From: Oryzibacter oryziterrae
GTDB taxonomy: Bacteria; Pseudomonadota; Alphaproteobacteria; Rhizobiales; Pleomorphomonadaceae
Reading direction: 5' to 3'
Assembly: GCF_021864535.1 (NCBI RefSeq)
Contig: NZ_JAKJIC010000005.1
Location: forward strand, 124,001 to 188,000
Length of the DNA: 64,000 nucleotides
Part shown: in pieces, positions 54,826 to 64,000 of the stretch
How the letters are laid out: each line of letters opens with the position of its first letter
Position numbering within the stretch: position 1 is the stretch's first letter
The notes under the pieces: model-generated
The model's database searches: none
Told to the model about the DNA's origin: nothing
Seen by the model: the letters and a program-made list of their open reading frames with translations, nothing else
Program-made: the position numbers and the translations under genes

Positions 54826-57732
54826 TCACTCTTCCCGTTCGATCAGGATCTCGCGCTTGCCGGCATGATTGGGCGGCCCGACCAGGCCTTCCTTCTCCAT
54901 GCGTTCGATCAGCGACGCAGCCCTGTTGTAGCCGATCCCCAGGCGACGCTGGATGTAGCTGGTGGTCGCGCGCTTGTCGCGCAGTACAAGGGCCACCGCC
55001 TGATCATAGAGATCCCCGCCCTCCTCGCCGCCAGAGGCGGCAGGCGCCGAGGACTCTCCGCTGTCCTCTTCATCGTCAGCCGTAATGGCTTCGAGATAGT
55101 CCGGCACGCCCTGCGTCTTCAGATGCGCGACGATGGCTTCCACTTCGCCGTCCGCCACGAAGGGACCGTGGACACGCTGGATGCGGCCACCGCCCTGCAT
55201 GTAGAGCATGTCGCCCTGTCCGAGCAGTTGTTCGGCACCCTGTTCACCGAGAATGGTGCGGCTGTCGATCTTGGACGTCACCTGGAAGCTGATTCGGGTC
55301 GGGAAGTTGGCCTTGATCGTGCCGGTGATCACGTCCACGGATGGACGCTGCGTCGCCATGATCACATGAATGCCGGCGGCGCGGGCCATCTGGGCCAGAC
55401 GCTGCACGGCGCCTTCGATCTCCTTGCCCGCGACCATCATCAGGTCCGCCATCTCGTCGATGATGACGACGATGAACGGCAACGGCTTCAGCTCCATCTC
55501 CTCGGTCTCGAAGATGGGCTCGCCGGTCTCACGGTCAAATCCGGTCTGAACAGTGCGGTTGATGGTCTCGCCCTTCTCGATCGCCTGTGCCACGCGGGCA
55601 TTGAAGCCTTCGATGTTGCGGACGCCCACCTTGGACATCTTCTTGTAGCGGTCCTCCATTTCGCGGACCGTCCATTTGAGCGCCACCACCGCCTTGCGCG
55701 GATCGGTCACCACGGGCGACAGCAGATGCGGAATGCCGTCATAGACAGACAGCTCCAGCATCTTCGGATCGATCATGATCAAGCGGCATTCGGCCGGCGT
55801 CATCCGGTAGAGCAGGCTGAGGATCATCGTGTTGATCGACACCGACTTGCCCGAACCGGTGGTGCCGGCCACCAGCATGTGCGGCGTGCGCGCGAGATCG
55901 ATGATCACCGGTTCACCGCCGATGGTCTTTCCGAGCGCCAAAGCGAGTCGGCCCTTGAACTTCTCGAAGTCCTGGCTGGCGATCAGCTCGCGCAAATACA
56001 CCGTCTCGCGCCGCTGGTTGGGCAGCTCGATGCCGATGGCGTTCTTGCCGGGAATGACGGCAACGCGGGCCGCAATCGCGCTCATCGAACGGGCGATGTC
56101 GTCGGCAAGGCCGATCACGCGGCTCGACTTGATACCGGGCGCCGGCTCCAGCTCATAGAGCGTGACGACAGGGCCGGGGCGCACGTTGAAGATTTCGCCC
56201 TTGATGCCGAAATCCTCAAGCACACCTTCCAGCAGCCCGGCATTCTGCTCGAGACTGTCCGGCGTATATTGCGTGCCGCCCTGGTTCCTGGGCTCCGCCA
56301 GCAGTTCGATCGCCGGAAACTCGAAGGCGTCCGGATCGAGCAGCGACAACTGGGTCGGCGCCTTCGAACGCTTGGCCTGCTGCACAGGGGGGGCGGGCGG
56401 CTGCACACGCTGTGAGGCTCGCTCCGGCGGCGCTTCTGCCTTGCCGATGCGCGACGCCGGGCCACGGAGCGGCGCCGGGCGCGGCGCCACCTTCTGCAGC
56501 GGCTCCACGGGAACGGGACGCGGCGGCGCGATCGGCGCGGCGAAACCTTCGGTCTCGTCAAAATCGGCCATGCGATCGTCAAGATCGAAGGGCGGCGGAT
56601 CGTCGTCCTCGATCTCGTCCTCTTCCGCCTCGTAGACGGGAGCTGGCGGCGGGGCGGCAAATGTCTGCGCATTCGCGCGTGACGTTGGCTGCGGCGCCGC
56701 AGCAAAGGACGGTTCGACACGGCTGCGCGATGCCACGGGCGGCGGCAGGGGCAGATCGTCGTCCTCGTCTTCATCGTCGGCCCATTGGTGGGTCGGCATC
56801 GACGAAACGCGTGGAGCAGCCACCGTACGGGGCTGCTGCGCCGGCGCGGCACGACGCATGACCGGCTCTTCCGGCATGTCGTCGTCGATCTCCTCGCCGG
56901 GATAGGCCATCGCCGGCAGACGGCCAAAGCCAAGACGACGACCAATCGACGACTTCGCGGTCAGCCACCAATGCTCGAAGGCACCATAGAGCGCTCCGAA
57001 GCGGCTATCGGCTTCGTCATCATCCTCATCTGCCATGTCAGGCAGCGGCTCGGCATCGATCGGACGCCCCGGAATACCCGAGGCGTAGAGCATGGCTGCA
57101 AGGGCAAGAGGCCCGAAGATGATCAGGCAAACAAGGCGCCCGGTGTCGGTGAGGACGCCTCCGTTGAACACGGCCGGGATCTGCAGCAGCAGATCCCCGA
57201 TCGCGCCCCCCAAACCGGTTGGCAACGGCCAGTTCACCGTCGGCGGCAACGCACTCATGAACGCCGCGCCGAAAGCCGTACCGCCAAGCCAGGCAATCAG
57301 TCGATTGCGCGCCACGCGCGGAATGCGACCAATCATCAACTGCCAGCCCCAGATCACCACCGGGGCGAGAAACACGGCCGCATTCAGCCCGATGAGCTGC
57401 ATGATCAGGTCGGAAACGACGGCCCCCGGCGTTCCCAGCACATTGCGGATCTCGCCGGTGGTGCTGTGGCTCCAGCTGGGATCGTCCACCGACCACGTCG
57501 CCAAGGCTGCTGCGAGGGCGGCAACAAAGCCGATCAGCAGCAGACCACTGGCGCCGGCGATGTTGCGCATCAAGGCGTGCTTCAGCTTGCGATCCTGCGC
57601 CGCAAGACCGGACGGCGCATAACCCCGATCAAGCTGCTGCAGATTGGCAGCCCGGCGGGCGTTGGGCGGCCGAGGAACAGGGGCCGCCTCCATCCGAGGT
57701 TCGCGTCGAGACATGCGGGCCTCTGCTCTCAT
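54826..57732 (-). CDS. ftsK: DNA translocase FtsK
   Basis: 968 residues. Four transmembrane helices lie in the first ~210 residues, then a long Pro/Glu/Asp-rich linker. The motor has Walker [17 protein letters not shown] and Walker [16 protein letters not shown], and the C-terminal gamma winged helix is [31 protein letters not shown]. It pumps chromosome ends at the septum and activates XerCD. The ATG overlaps the aminotransferase stop (ATGA), so the two genes form one operon. Confidence 0.95.
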   Translation of the reverse strand: MRAEARMSRREPRMEAAPVPRPPNARRAANLQQLDRGYAPSGLAAQDRKLKHALMRNIAGASGLLLIGFVAALAAALATWSVDDPSWSHSTTGEIRNVLGTPGAVVSDLIMQLIGLNAAVFLAPVVIWGWQLMIGRIPRVARNRLIAWLGGTAFGAAFMSALPPTVNWPLPTGLGGAIGDLLLQIPAVFNGGVLTDTGRLVCLIIFGPLALAAMLYASGIPGRPIDAEPLPDMADEDDDEADSRFGALYGAFEHWWLTAKSSIGRRLGFGRLPAMAYPGEEIDDDMPEEPVMRRAAPAQQPRTVAAPRVSSMPTHQWADDEDEDDDLPLPPPVASRSRVEPSFAAAPQPTSRANAQTFAAPPPAPVYEAEEDEIEDDDPPPFDLDDRMADFDETEGFAAPIAPPRPVPVEPLQKVAPRPAPLRGPASRIGKAEAPPERASQRVQPPAPPVQQAKRSKAPTQLSLLDPDAFEFPAIELLAEPRNQGGTQYTPDSLEQNAGLLEGVLEDFGIKGEIFNVRPGPVVTLYELEPAPGIKSSRVIGLADDIARSMSAIAARVAVIPGKNAIGIELPNQRRETVYLRELIASQDFEKFKGRLALALGKTIGGEPVIIDLARTPHMLVAGTTGSGKSVSINTMILSLLYRMTPAECRLIMIDPKMLELSVYDGIPHLLSPVVTDPRKAVVALKWTVREMEDRYKKMSKVGVRNIEGFNARVAQAIEKGETINRTVQTGFDRETGEPIFETEEMELKPLPFIVVIIDEMADLMMVAGKEIEGAVQRLAQMARAAGIHVIMATQRPSVDVITGTIKANFPTRISFQVTSKIDSRTILGEQGAEQLLGQGDMLYMQGGGRIQRVHGPFVADGEVEAIVAHLKTQGVPDYLEAITADDEEDSGESSAPAASGGEEGGDLYDQAVALVLRDKRATTSYIQRRLGIGYNRAASLIERMEKEGLVGPPNHAGKREILIEREE

Positions 57733-58922
57733 GAAAACACCTCCGCCATGCGGATCAACGCCTGTTCCGTCGTCTCCAGGCTCTCCACCATGGCTACGCG
57801 AAGAAAATCACTGCCCGGGTTCGACCCGGTTGCGTCACTGGCTGAAAGAAAGGCTCCGGGAACGGTGCGAACCCCGGCTTCCCGCCAAAGTCTTTCGGCA
57901 ACAACCTCGCCACCGCCCCAGCGGGCCACATCCAGCCACAGGAAAAAGCCGCCTGCGGGTGTGAGGTCGGCAAAGCGTCCCGCAAGGATGCGTTCGGCAG
58001 CAGCAAACTTGGCGTCGTAAAGCCGCCTGTTCTCGACCACATGCGCCTCGTCCGCCAGAGCTGCGACGGCCAGCTTCTGCACCGGAACCGGCACCTGCGG
58101 CGCAGCGATGTTGCGGAAGGTGGCCCAACTCTTGAGGAAGGCCGGATCGCCTACCGCAAAGCCGCAGCGAGCGCCAGGCAGATTGGAGCGTTTGGACAAC
58201 GAGTTGAACGCAACGACACGGTCGAAGCCGCCGAGCCTATCGGCGGCTGTCAGGACGCCGGCTGGCGCTTCGCCGCGCCATATCTCGGAGTAGCACTCGT
58301 CGGCAAACAGCCAGAAACCATACTGCCGAGCCAACTCCACCAACCTGATCCACGTGGCCAGACTGGCGACGACACCTTGAGGATTGGCCGGCGACGCAAA
58401 ATAGACGGCGACCGTGCGCTTGAGCAGGCTGGGATCAAGACCCGCGACATCAGGCAGGAACCCGGTGGAACGATCGGCCGGCAACAGGACCGGCTCGGCG
58501 CCCGCAGCTTCCGCCGCAGCGGCGTAGACGGCATAGAACGGGTTGGGCAGCAGCACCGCCGGCCGCTCTCCCTTGCTGCCAGCCTCAAGACGCACGGCAT
58601 GCAGCGATGCATAGAACAGACCTTCGCGCGAGCCGTTGAGCGGCAACACGCCGTCTTCCCGGTCAATGGGCGTACCAAGACCGAACCGCTGCTCGGTCCA
58701 GCTGGCAACCGCCTCGCGAAAGGCCGGAATGCCCTTGATCGGCGGATAACGTCCGAAATCTGCGAGACTGGCGCTCAGCACGGGGCCCACGAAGTCGGGA
58801 ACACCGTGCCTCGGCTCGCCAACCGTAAGGTCGATCGCCGACTTGCCGGGCGCGATGGCGGCAAGCATCGCGCCGAGACGCTGGAACGGCGAGGCGGCAG
58901 GCGGCGGAGCGGTCTTGGTCAC
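57729..58922 (-). CDS. Class I/II PLP-dependent aminotransferase
   Basis: 397 residues from GTG 58922, chosen because the product then begins like its family ([22 protein letters not shown]); ATG 58988 would add 22 residues with no likeness. Landmarks: [32 protein letters not shown], and the PLP lysine in [17 protein letters not shown]. It resembles the aminotransferase encoded next to ftsK in Rhizobiales, sometimes called DapC-like. The amino-group substrate cannot be read from sequence. Confidence 0.82.
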   Translation of the reverse strand: MTKTAPPPAASPFQRLGAMLAAIAPGKSAIDLTVGEPRHGVPDFVGPVLSASLADFGRYPPIKGIPAFREAVASWTEQRFGLGTPIDREDGVLPLNGSREGLFYASLHAVRLEAGSKGERPAVLLPNPFYAVYAAAAEAAGAEPVLLPADRSTGFLPDVAGLDPSLLKRTVAVYFASPANPQGVVASLATWIRLVELARQYGFWLFADECYSEIWRGEAPAGVLTAADRLGGFDRVVAFNSLSKRSNLPGARCGFAVGDPAFLKSWATFRNIAAPQVPVPVQKLAVAALADEAHVVENRRLYDAKFAAAERILAGRFADLTPAGGFFLWLDVARWGGGEVVAERLWREAGVRTVPGAFLSASDATGSNPGSDFLRVAMVESLETTEQALIRMAEVFS

Positions 58923-58996
58923 GGAACAAGCTCGAATTCTGGCGGTGAAACACAGGATCGGCAGTCTCCCGCCGATGGCCTGCAGCATAGGCGCGC

Positions 58997-59019
58997 AAGG
59001 TTAAGCGGTCTTTAACCTT
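58997..59019. promoter_or_regulatory. Inverted repeat before the aminotransferase gene
   Basis: AAGGTTAA-N7-TTAACCTT lies 75-97 bases upstream of the chosen start, in a promoter-like position. No regulator is assigned. Confidence 0.3.
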
Positions 59020-59056
59020 ACGCTGGCGCTCCGATCCCGATCCGCAAAATCACGCA

Positions 59057-59088
59057 AAAATGGGGCGCCCCAAGGGAGCGCCCCATTT
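59057..59088 (-). terminator. Terminator of the downstream PII gene
   Basis: On the minus strand a stem GGGGCGC.../...GCGCCCC extended by A-T pairs is followed by TTTTTG, about 26 bases past the stop. Confidence 0.8.
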
Positions 59089-59113
59089 CAAAAATCAGCT
59101 GTGAAATCAAGGT

Positions 59114-59470
<357 letters not shown>

Positions 59471-59669
59471 TCAGCTTCCGCGACCCATTCCAGTCGGGGC
59501 GGAGGCAAGAACCAGATTGAATCTGCAATATGCCGGAACCATAGCGCGGTTCGACGACGATCCAAGAAAAAAATACACGCCACGCAGGTGACGGCCTTCG
59601 TTTGGATCAAACTTCGACAAAAGTCTACGCCCAGGCCACCGGCGGGACGCGCGCTTGGCACCATCCAAA

Positions 59670-59697
59670 CGAAAACGGGGCGGCCAGTGGCCGCCCC
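59670..59697 (-). terminator. Terminator of amtB
   Basis: A 9-bp GC stem (GGGGCGGCC / GGCCGCCCC, loop 3) followed on the minus strand by GTTTTCG, 26 bases past the amtB stop. Confidence 0.75.
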
Positions 59698-59722
59698 GCA
59701 GAGATATGGATCCCGATCAGGA

Positions 59723-61132
59723 TCAGTTGTAGGCGCGCTCGCCATGTTCGGCGATGTCGAGACCCTCGCGCTCGCGGGCTTCCGTGACGCGCAGGCCAAC
59801 CAGAGCCTTCACGATCAGGAGCGAGACGAAGGACACGACGCCCGACCAGATGATGCAGGTCAGCACCGCCTGGATCTGCACCCAGACCTGATGGCCCATG
59901 GTGTAGCCGGCGAGCGGATAGCCGCCCAGCGAATCAGAGGCGAAGACACCGGTCAGGATGGCACCGACGATACCGCCGACACCATGCACGCCGAAAACGT
60001 CGAGGCTATCGTCATACTTGAAGATCGCCTTGAGCTTGATCACGGCGAACAGGCAGACGAAACCGGCGATGGCGCCGAGAGCGATCGAGCCCATCGGGCC
60101 GGCAAAACCGGCAGCCGGGGTGATGGCAACGAGGCCGGCGACGGCACCCGAGGCGCCACCGAGAGCGGAGGCGTGACCGCGGACGATCTTTTCGCCGAGC
60201 GACCAGGCAAGCGCAGCGGCAGCCGTGGCGACGGTGGTGTTGAGGATCGCCTCAGCCGCAAGGCCGGTCGATTCCAGGTTGGAGCCGGCGTTGAAGCCGA
60301 ACCAGCCGACCCACAGCAGCGTGGCGCCGATATAGGTCATCACCACGTTGTGGGGAGCCATGTTGTCCTTGCCGAGGCCGACGCGCGGGCCGACCATGAT
60401 GGCGGCAACCAGACCGGCGATACCGGCGTTGATGTGCACCACGGTGCCACCGGCGAAGTCATAGGCGCCCTTGGCGAACAGGTAACCCGACGGAGCATTC
60501 GGAGCCGACGGACCACCGAACCACCAGACCATGTGGGCCATGGGCAGGTAGGAGAAGGTGAACCACAGCACCAGGAACAGCAGCACGGCCGAGAACTTCA
60601 TGCGTTCAGCGGTGGCACCGATGATCAGCGCCGGCGTGATCGCAGCGAAGGTCAGCTGGAAGATCACGAAGGTCAACTCGGGGATGTAGACGCCAGCGGT
60701 GAAGGTCTCCGACAGCGTCGAGATGTTGACGCCATGCAGGAAGGCCTTGGAGAAGTCACCGAAGAAGGGCGACAGCCAGGTGGCTTCGGACGGGCCGGCG
60801 AAGGCCAGCGAATAGCCGTAGATCACCCACAGAACCTGGATCAGCGCGAAGCCGCAGAGGACCTGCATCAGGATCGACAGCACGTTCTTGGAACGAACGA
60901 GACCGCCGTAGAAGAGTGCCAGACCGGGGACGGTCATCATGATCACGAGGATGGTGGAGATCATCATCCAGGTGGTGTCGCCCTTGTCAGGCGTCGGCGC
61001 GGCGGCGGCTGCAGCGGGAGCGGCAGCAGCGACAGCCTGAGTGGCAGTCGTCGCTGCGTCCTGGGCGAAGGCCGCCACGGCCGACAGCGCCAGCACGGGC
61101 GCCGCGGCGAGGAGAGGCTTGAGATACTTCAT
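59723..61132 (-). CDS. amtB: Ammonium transporter AmtB
   Basis: 469 residues from ATG 61132 (AGAGGA 7 bases upstream). A signal peptide ends near AFAQD, then an Ala-rich stretch and eleven predicted helices. The twin histidines of the conduction pore are in LPMAHMVWWFGG and FGVHGVGGIVG. It imports ammonium across the inner membrane. It sits between two PII genes on the same strand. Confidence 0.95.
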   Translation of the reverse strand: MKYLKPLLAAAPVLALSAVAAFAQDAATTATQAVAAAAPAAAAAAPTPDKGDTTWMMISTILVIMMTVPGLALFYGGLVRSKNVLSILMQVLCGFALIQVLWVIYGYSLAFAGPSEATWLSPFFGDFSKAFLHGVNISTLSETFTAGVYIPELTFVIFQLTFAAITPALIIGATAERMKFSAVLLFLVLWFTFSYLPMAHMVWWFGGPSAPNAPSGYLFAKGAYDFAGGTVVHINAGIAGLVAAIMVGPRVGLGKDNMAPHNVVMTYIGATLLWVGWFGFNAGSNLESTGLAAEAILNTTVATAAAALAWSLGEKIVRGHASALGGASGAVAGLVAITPAAGFAGPMGSIALGAIAGFVCLFAVIKLKAIFKYDDSLDVFGVHGVGGIVGAILTGVFASDSLGGYPLAGYTMGHQVWVQIQAVLTCIIWSGVVSFVSLLIVKALVGLRVTEAREREGLDIAEHGERAYN

Positions 61133-61233
61133 CGAAATCCTCTTCAATGGTTTCGTCTGATGCCCGTCTGGCGGATTGCGCGCGGACCGGGCTTGTTCGT
61201 TGATCCGGCACAGGAACGCGCCGGCGCGGGAAA

Positions 61234-61912
<679 letters not shown>

Positions 61913-62770
61913 TTAACGTCGACGGCGGATCAGTCCCTCTTGCGCCACGGAGGCAATCAGAATGCCGTCGCGGGAGAACAGGGAGCCACGGGTGAACCCG
62001 CGCGAGCCCGAGCCGGACGGACTTTCCTGCACATAAAGAATCCAATCGTCGACCCGCGCCTGTCGATGGAACCACATGGCATGATCGAGACTTGCCACCT
62101 GCAGTCTCGGATCGAACACGGAAAGGCCGTGGACGACCAGCGACGTGTCCAGGAGCGTCAGGTCCGACAGATAGGCAAGGACGATCCGGTGCAGCAACGG
62201 ATCATCAGGCAGCGGCGCGGAAGTCCTCACCCAGAAATATTGCCGCGGATCGGTCACCGGCCCACCGAGGTAGCGGGTCATGTCCGTCGGGATGAGGACA
62301 AGCGGCCGCGGCCGCCGCCAGTAGCGCTTGATCGGCTCGTCCGCATGCGCCTCAACAAGGGCGGCAAACTCGCGCTCATCCGGCAAGGCCTCCGGTGGCG
62401 GCACCTCGGGCATGGCGATCTGGTGCTCAAGCCCTTCTTCGTCAACATGGAAAGACGCCGACAGCGTGAAGATGGGGCGATCATGCTGGCTTGCCGTAAC
62501 CCGGCGTGTCGAAAAGCTGCCGCCATCCCGGATGCGCTCGACCACAAAAGTCACCGGTACCTGGGGATCGCCACCCAGGAGAAAATAGCAGTTGAGCGAG
62601 TGCGGCGGACGTGACGACGCCACCGTGCGCGTCGCAGCGACCAGCGATTGGGCAATCACCTGCCCGCCAAAGATGCGTTGCCAGCCGAAGCGCGGACTCT
62701 CCCCCAGAAAGCGATCCTCGCCGAGATCCTTGAGATCGAGCACGGCCAGCAGCTCTTCGACGGCATTCAT
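61913..62770 (-). CDS. tesB: Acyl-CoA thioesterase II
   Basis: 285 residues from ATG 62770, chosen because GGAGGAGG lies 7 bases upstream; ATG 62791 would precede that site. A double hot-dog fold: FGWQRIFGGQVIAQSL, then LAYLSDLTLLDTS with the catalytic Asp, VASLDHAMWFHR, and the C-terminal SVAQEGLIR with the catalytic Gln. It hydrolyses medium- and long-chain acyl-CoA. It is divergent from the UbiH-family gene. Confidence 0.92.
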   Translation of the reverse strand: MNAVEELLAVLDLKDLGEDRFLGESPRFGWQRIFGGQVIAQSLVAATRTVASSRPPHSLNCYFLLGGDPQVPVTFVVERIRDGGSFSTRRVTASQHDRPIFTLSASFHVDEEGLEHQIAMPEVPPPEALPDEREFAALVEAHADEPIKRYWRRPRPLVLIPTDMTRYLGGPVTDPRQYFWVRTSAPLPDDPLLHRIVLAYLSDLTLLDTSLVVHGLSVFDPRLQVASLDHAMWFHRQARVDDWILYVQESPSGSGSRGFTRGSLFSRDGILIASVAQEGLIRRRR

Positions 62771-62955
62771 CCTGCGCCTCCTCCTTGCCATGAGCGGTCA
62801 TGGCGGACGCCTCGCCCATCTTGATCAACAGACGCGTCCGCCCCTGCACGCCTTGTCGCCTTTACGAACAAGGTCAAGTGGCGTCGAGCCCGCATTTTGA
62901 TTATGTAGGAACACGAGGTCTGCGTATTGGCAGACCCGGGCACATGGAGCAGGCA

Positions 62956-64000
62956 ATGACCGCGGCTGACAGTTTTGACATCACCATCGCCGGCGGCGGT
63001 TATGTCGGTCTCTCGCTGGCCCTCGGTCTCGCGCGCTCGGTACCGGGTGTCAAGATCGCCGTGATCGACCCGAAACACTGGACCGCGCTCGCCGGCGACC
63101 CGCGCGCTTCCGCCATCGCCGCAGCCGCCCGCCACATGCTCGACGCGCTCGGTGTCTGGAACGGCATCGCTGCGGAGGCCGAACCCATCCTCAGCATGAT
63201 CGTCACCGATTCCCGCCTGGGCGACGTCGTCCGGCCGGTCTTCCTCACCTTTGACGGGACCACGGGAAGCGGCGAGCCCTTCGCCCACATGGTTCCGAAC
63301 GGCCGTATGGTCGCGGAACTCGGCAAGGCCGCCGAAGTGGCCGGCGTGCACATGATCGGCGGCGACGAAGTCGCCGATTGCAGGATCACCGCAGCAACGG
63401 CCGAGATCACGCTGAAGTCCGGCCGCAACATTGTCACGCGCCTGCTTGTGGGAGCCGACGGCGCCCGCTCGCGCGTGCGCAGCCTCGCCGGCATTGGCGT
63501 CAACGAATGGAGCTACGGCCAGTCCGGCATCGTCACCACCATCGCCCATGACCAGCCGCACAATGGTCGCGCCGAAGAGCATTTCCTGCCCTCCGGCCCC
63601 TTTGCTACCCTGCCGCTCAAGGGGGGCTATCAGTCGTCGCTGGTCTGGTCGGAGAAGACCGAACTCGCCGACAGGCTTGTCGCAGGCGACGAGCTCGTCT
63701 TCGAAGCCGAGCTCGTCAGGCGCCTCGGTCACCACCTCGGCGACATCAGGGTCGTAGGCCGGCGGGCGGCCTACCCTCTCGGCCTCAAGTTGGCGCGGGC
63801 TTTCGTCAGCCCTCGCCTTGCTCTTGTCGGCGACGCCGCCCATGCCGTGCACCCGATTGCCGGCCAGGGACTCAACCTCGGCTTCCGCGACGTCGCCGCA
63901 CTGATCGAGGTGCTTGCCGAAGCCCTGCGTATCGGCAGAGACCCCGGTGCCATCGATGTGCTTGAGGACTACCAGCGCTGGCGCCGGTTCGACACGCTGA
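62956..64000 (+). CDS. UbiH-family FAD-dependent ubiquinone hydroxylase (3' end outside window)
   Basis: At least 348 residues, open at the window end; about 50 residues are probably missing. ATG 62956 has GGAG 6 bases upstream. The FAD motif is IAGGGYVGLSLALGL, the DG motif GADGARSRVR, and the GD motif VGDAAHAVHPIAGQGLNLG. It belongs to the UbiH/UbiF/UbiL flavin monooxygenases that hydroxylate the quinone ring in ubiquinone synthesis. The exact ring position cannot be fixed from sequence. The divergent neighbour is tesB, a typical Rhizobiales arrangement. Confidence 0.9.
   Translation, partial: MTAADSFDITIAGGGYVGLSLALGLARSVPGVKIAVIDPKHWTALAGDPRASAIAAAARHMLDALGVWNGIAAEAEPILSMIVTDSRLGDVVRPVFLTFDGTTGSGEPFAHMVPNGRMVAELGKAAEVAGVHMIGGDEVADCRITAATAEITLKSGRNIVTRLLVGADGARSRVRSLAGIGVNEWSYGQSGIVTTIAHDQPHNGRAEEHFLPSGPFATLPLKGGYQSSLVWSEKTELADRLVAGDELVFEAELVRRLGHHLGDIRVVGRRAAYPLGLKLARAFVSPRLALVGDAAHAVHPIAGQGLNLGFRDVAALIEVLAEALRIGRDPGAIDVLEDYQRWRRFDTL

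Overview
The window looks like part of a chromosome from a GC-rich, facultatively anaerobic alphaproteobacterium of the Hyphomicrobiales (Rhizobiales). Evidence: strong GC3 bias; gene blocks typical of that order (leuS-lptE-holA; ubiH-tesB-PII-amtB-aminotransferase-ftsK; yggT-yggU); and both O2-independent metabolism ([FeFe]-hydrogenase maturases) and respiratory ubiquinone synthesis. A Pleomorphomonas-like organism would fit, but that is a guess from gene content only.

Layout. (1) 1-2250: 3' part of a GH2 beta-mannosidase. (2) 2786-15259: a one-direction cluster built around a Mop-type molybdenum aldehyde oxidoreductase. It holds an XdhC-like Moco chaperone, Mop, a large flavin/Fe-S/CCG-domain fusion, a CxxC mini-protein, a class I methyltransferase, a C_GCAxxG_C_C protein, a MocA-like NTP transferase fused to an HD domain, a multi-cysteine radical SAM protein and a PaaK-like CoA ligase. 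The same gene set occurs in Desulfovibrio (the DVU_1551-DVU_1559 region, from memory) and its overall function is not established. An mqsRA-type toxin-antitoxin pair sits between the radical SAM gene and the CoA ligase gene. (3) 15298-17004: GGDEF/EAL protein. (4) 17148-28765: mannoside locus with a GH38 alpha-mannosidase, a four-gene ABC importer, a ROK regulator, a sugar isomerase/epimerase and a Gfo/Idh/MocA dehydrogenase. A shared 23-bp motif lies about 100 bp upstream of four of its transcription units. (5) 28857-31475: autotransporter with Ig-like repeats. (6) 31768-36936: hydE, convergent with a hydG-aspA-hydF operon; no hydrogenase structural gene is in view.

(7) 37642-38588: TerB-like and PepSY proteins. 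(8) 38827-44650: an OmpR/HK pair followed by a DUF2271 protein, a PepSY-membrane flavodoxin reductase and ApbE. This looks like a flavin-based transmembrane electron-transfer system whose substrate protein carries an ApbE-type flavinylation motif. A 49-bp palindromic operator with identical geometry stands before the regulator gene and before the reductase operon. (9) 44774-46306: phosphonate monoester hydrolase/sulfatase-family enzyme. (10) 46448-54627: housekeeping genes (leuS, lptE, holA, prolyl-tRNA editing, CnoX-like thioredoxin, Lon-N domain protein, Trm112-like, YggU, YggT) with tRNA-Gly(GCC) and tRNA-Ala(CGC). (11) 54826-61572: ftsK, an aminotransferase, and amtB flanked by two PII genes. 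(12) 61913-64000: tesB and, divergently, a UbiH-family hydroxylase cut by the window end.

How the parts work together. The Mop cluster probably makes, matures and electrically connects an aldehyde-oxidising molybdoenzyme; the MocA-like domain fits the cytosine dinucleotide cofactor known for Desulfovibrio gigas Mop. The mannoside locus imports and cleaves mannose-containing oligosaccharides under a ROK regulator. The hyd genes build an H-cluster for a hydrogenase encoded elsewhere. The two-component system controls its own operon and the flavinylated reductase operon. No transposase, integrase, CRISPR array or rRNA was seen.
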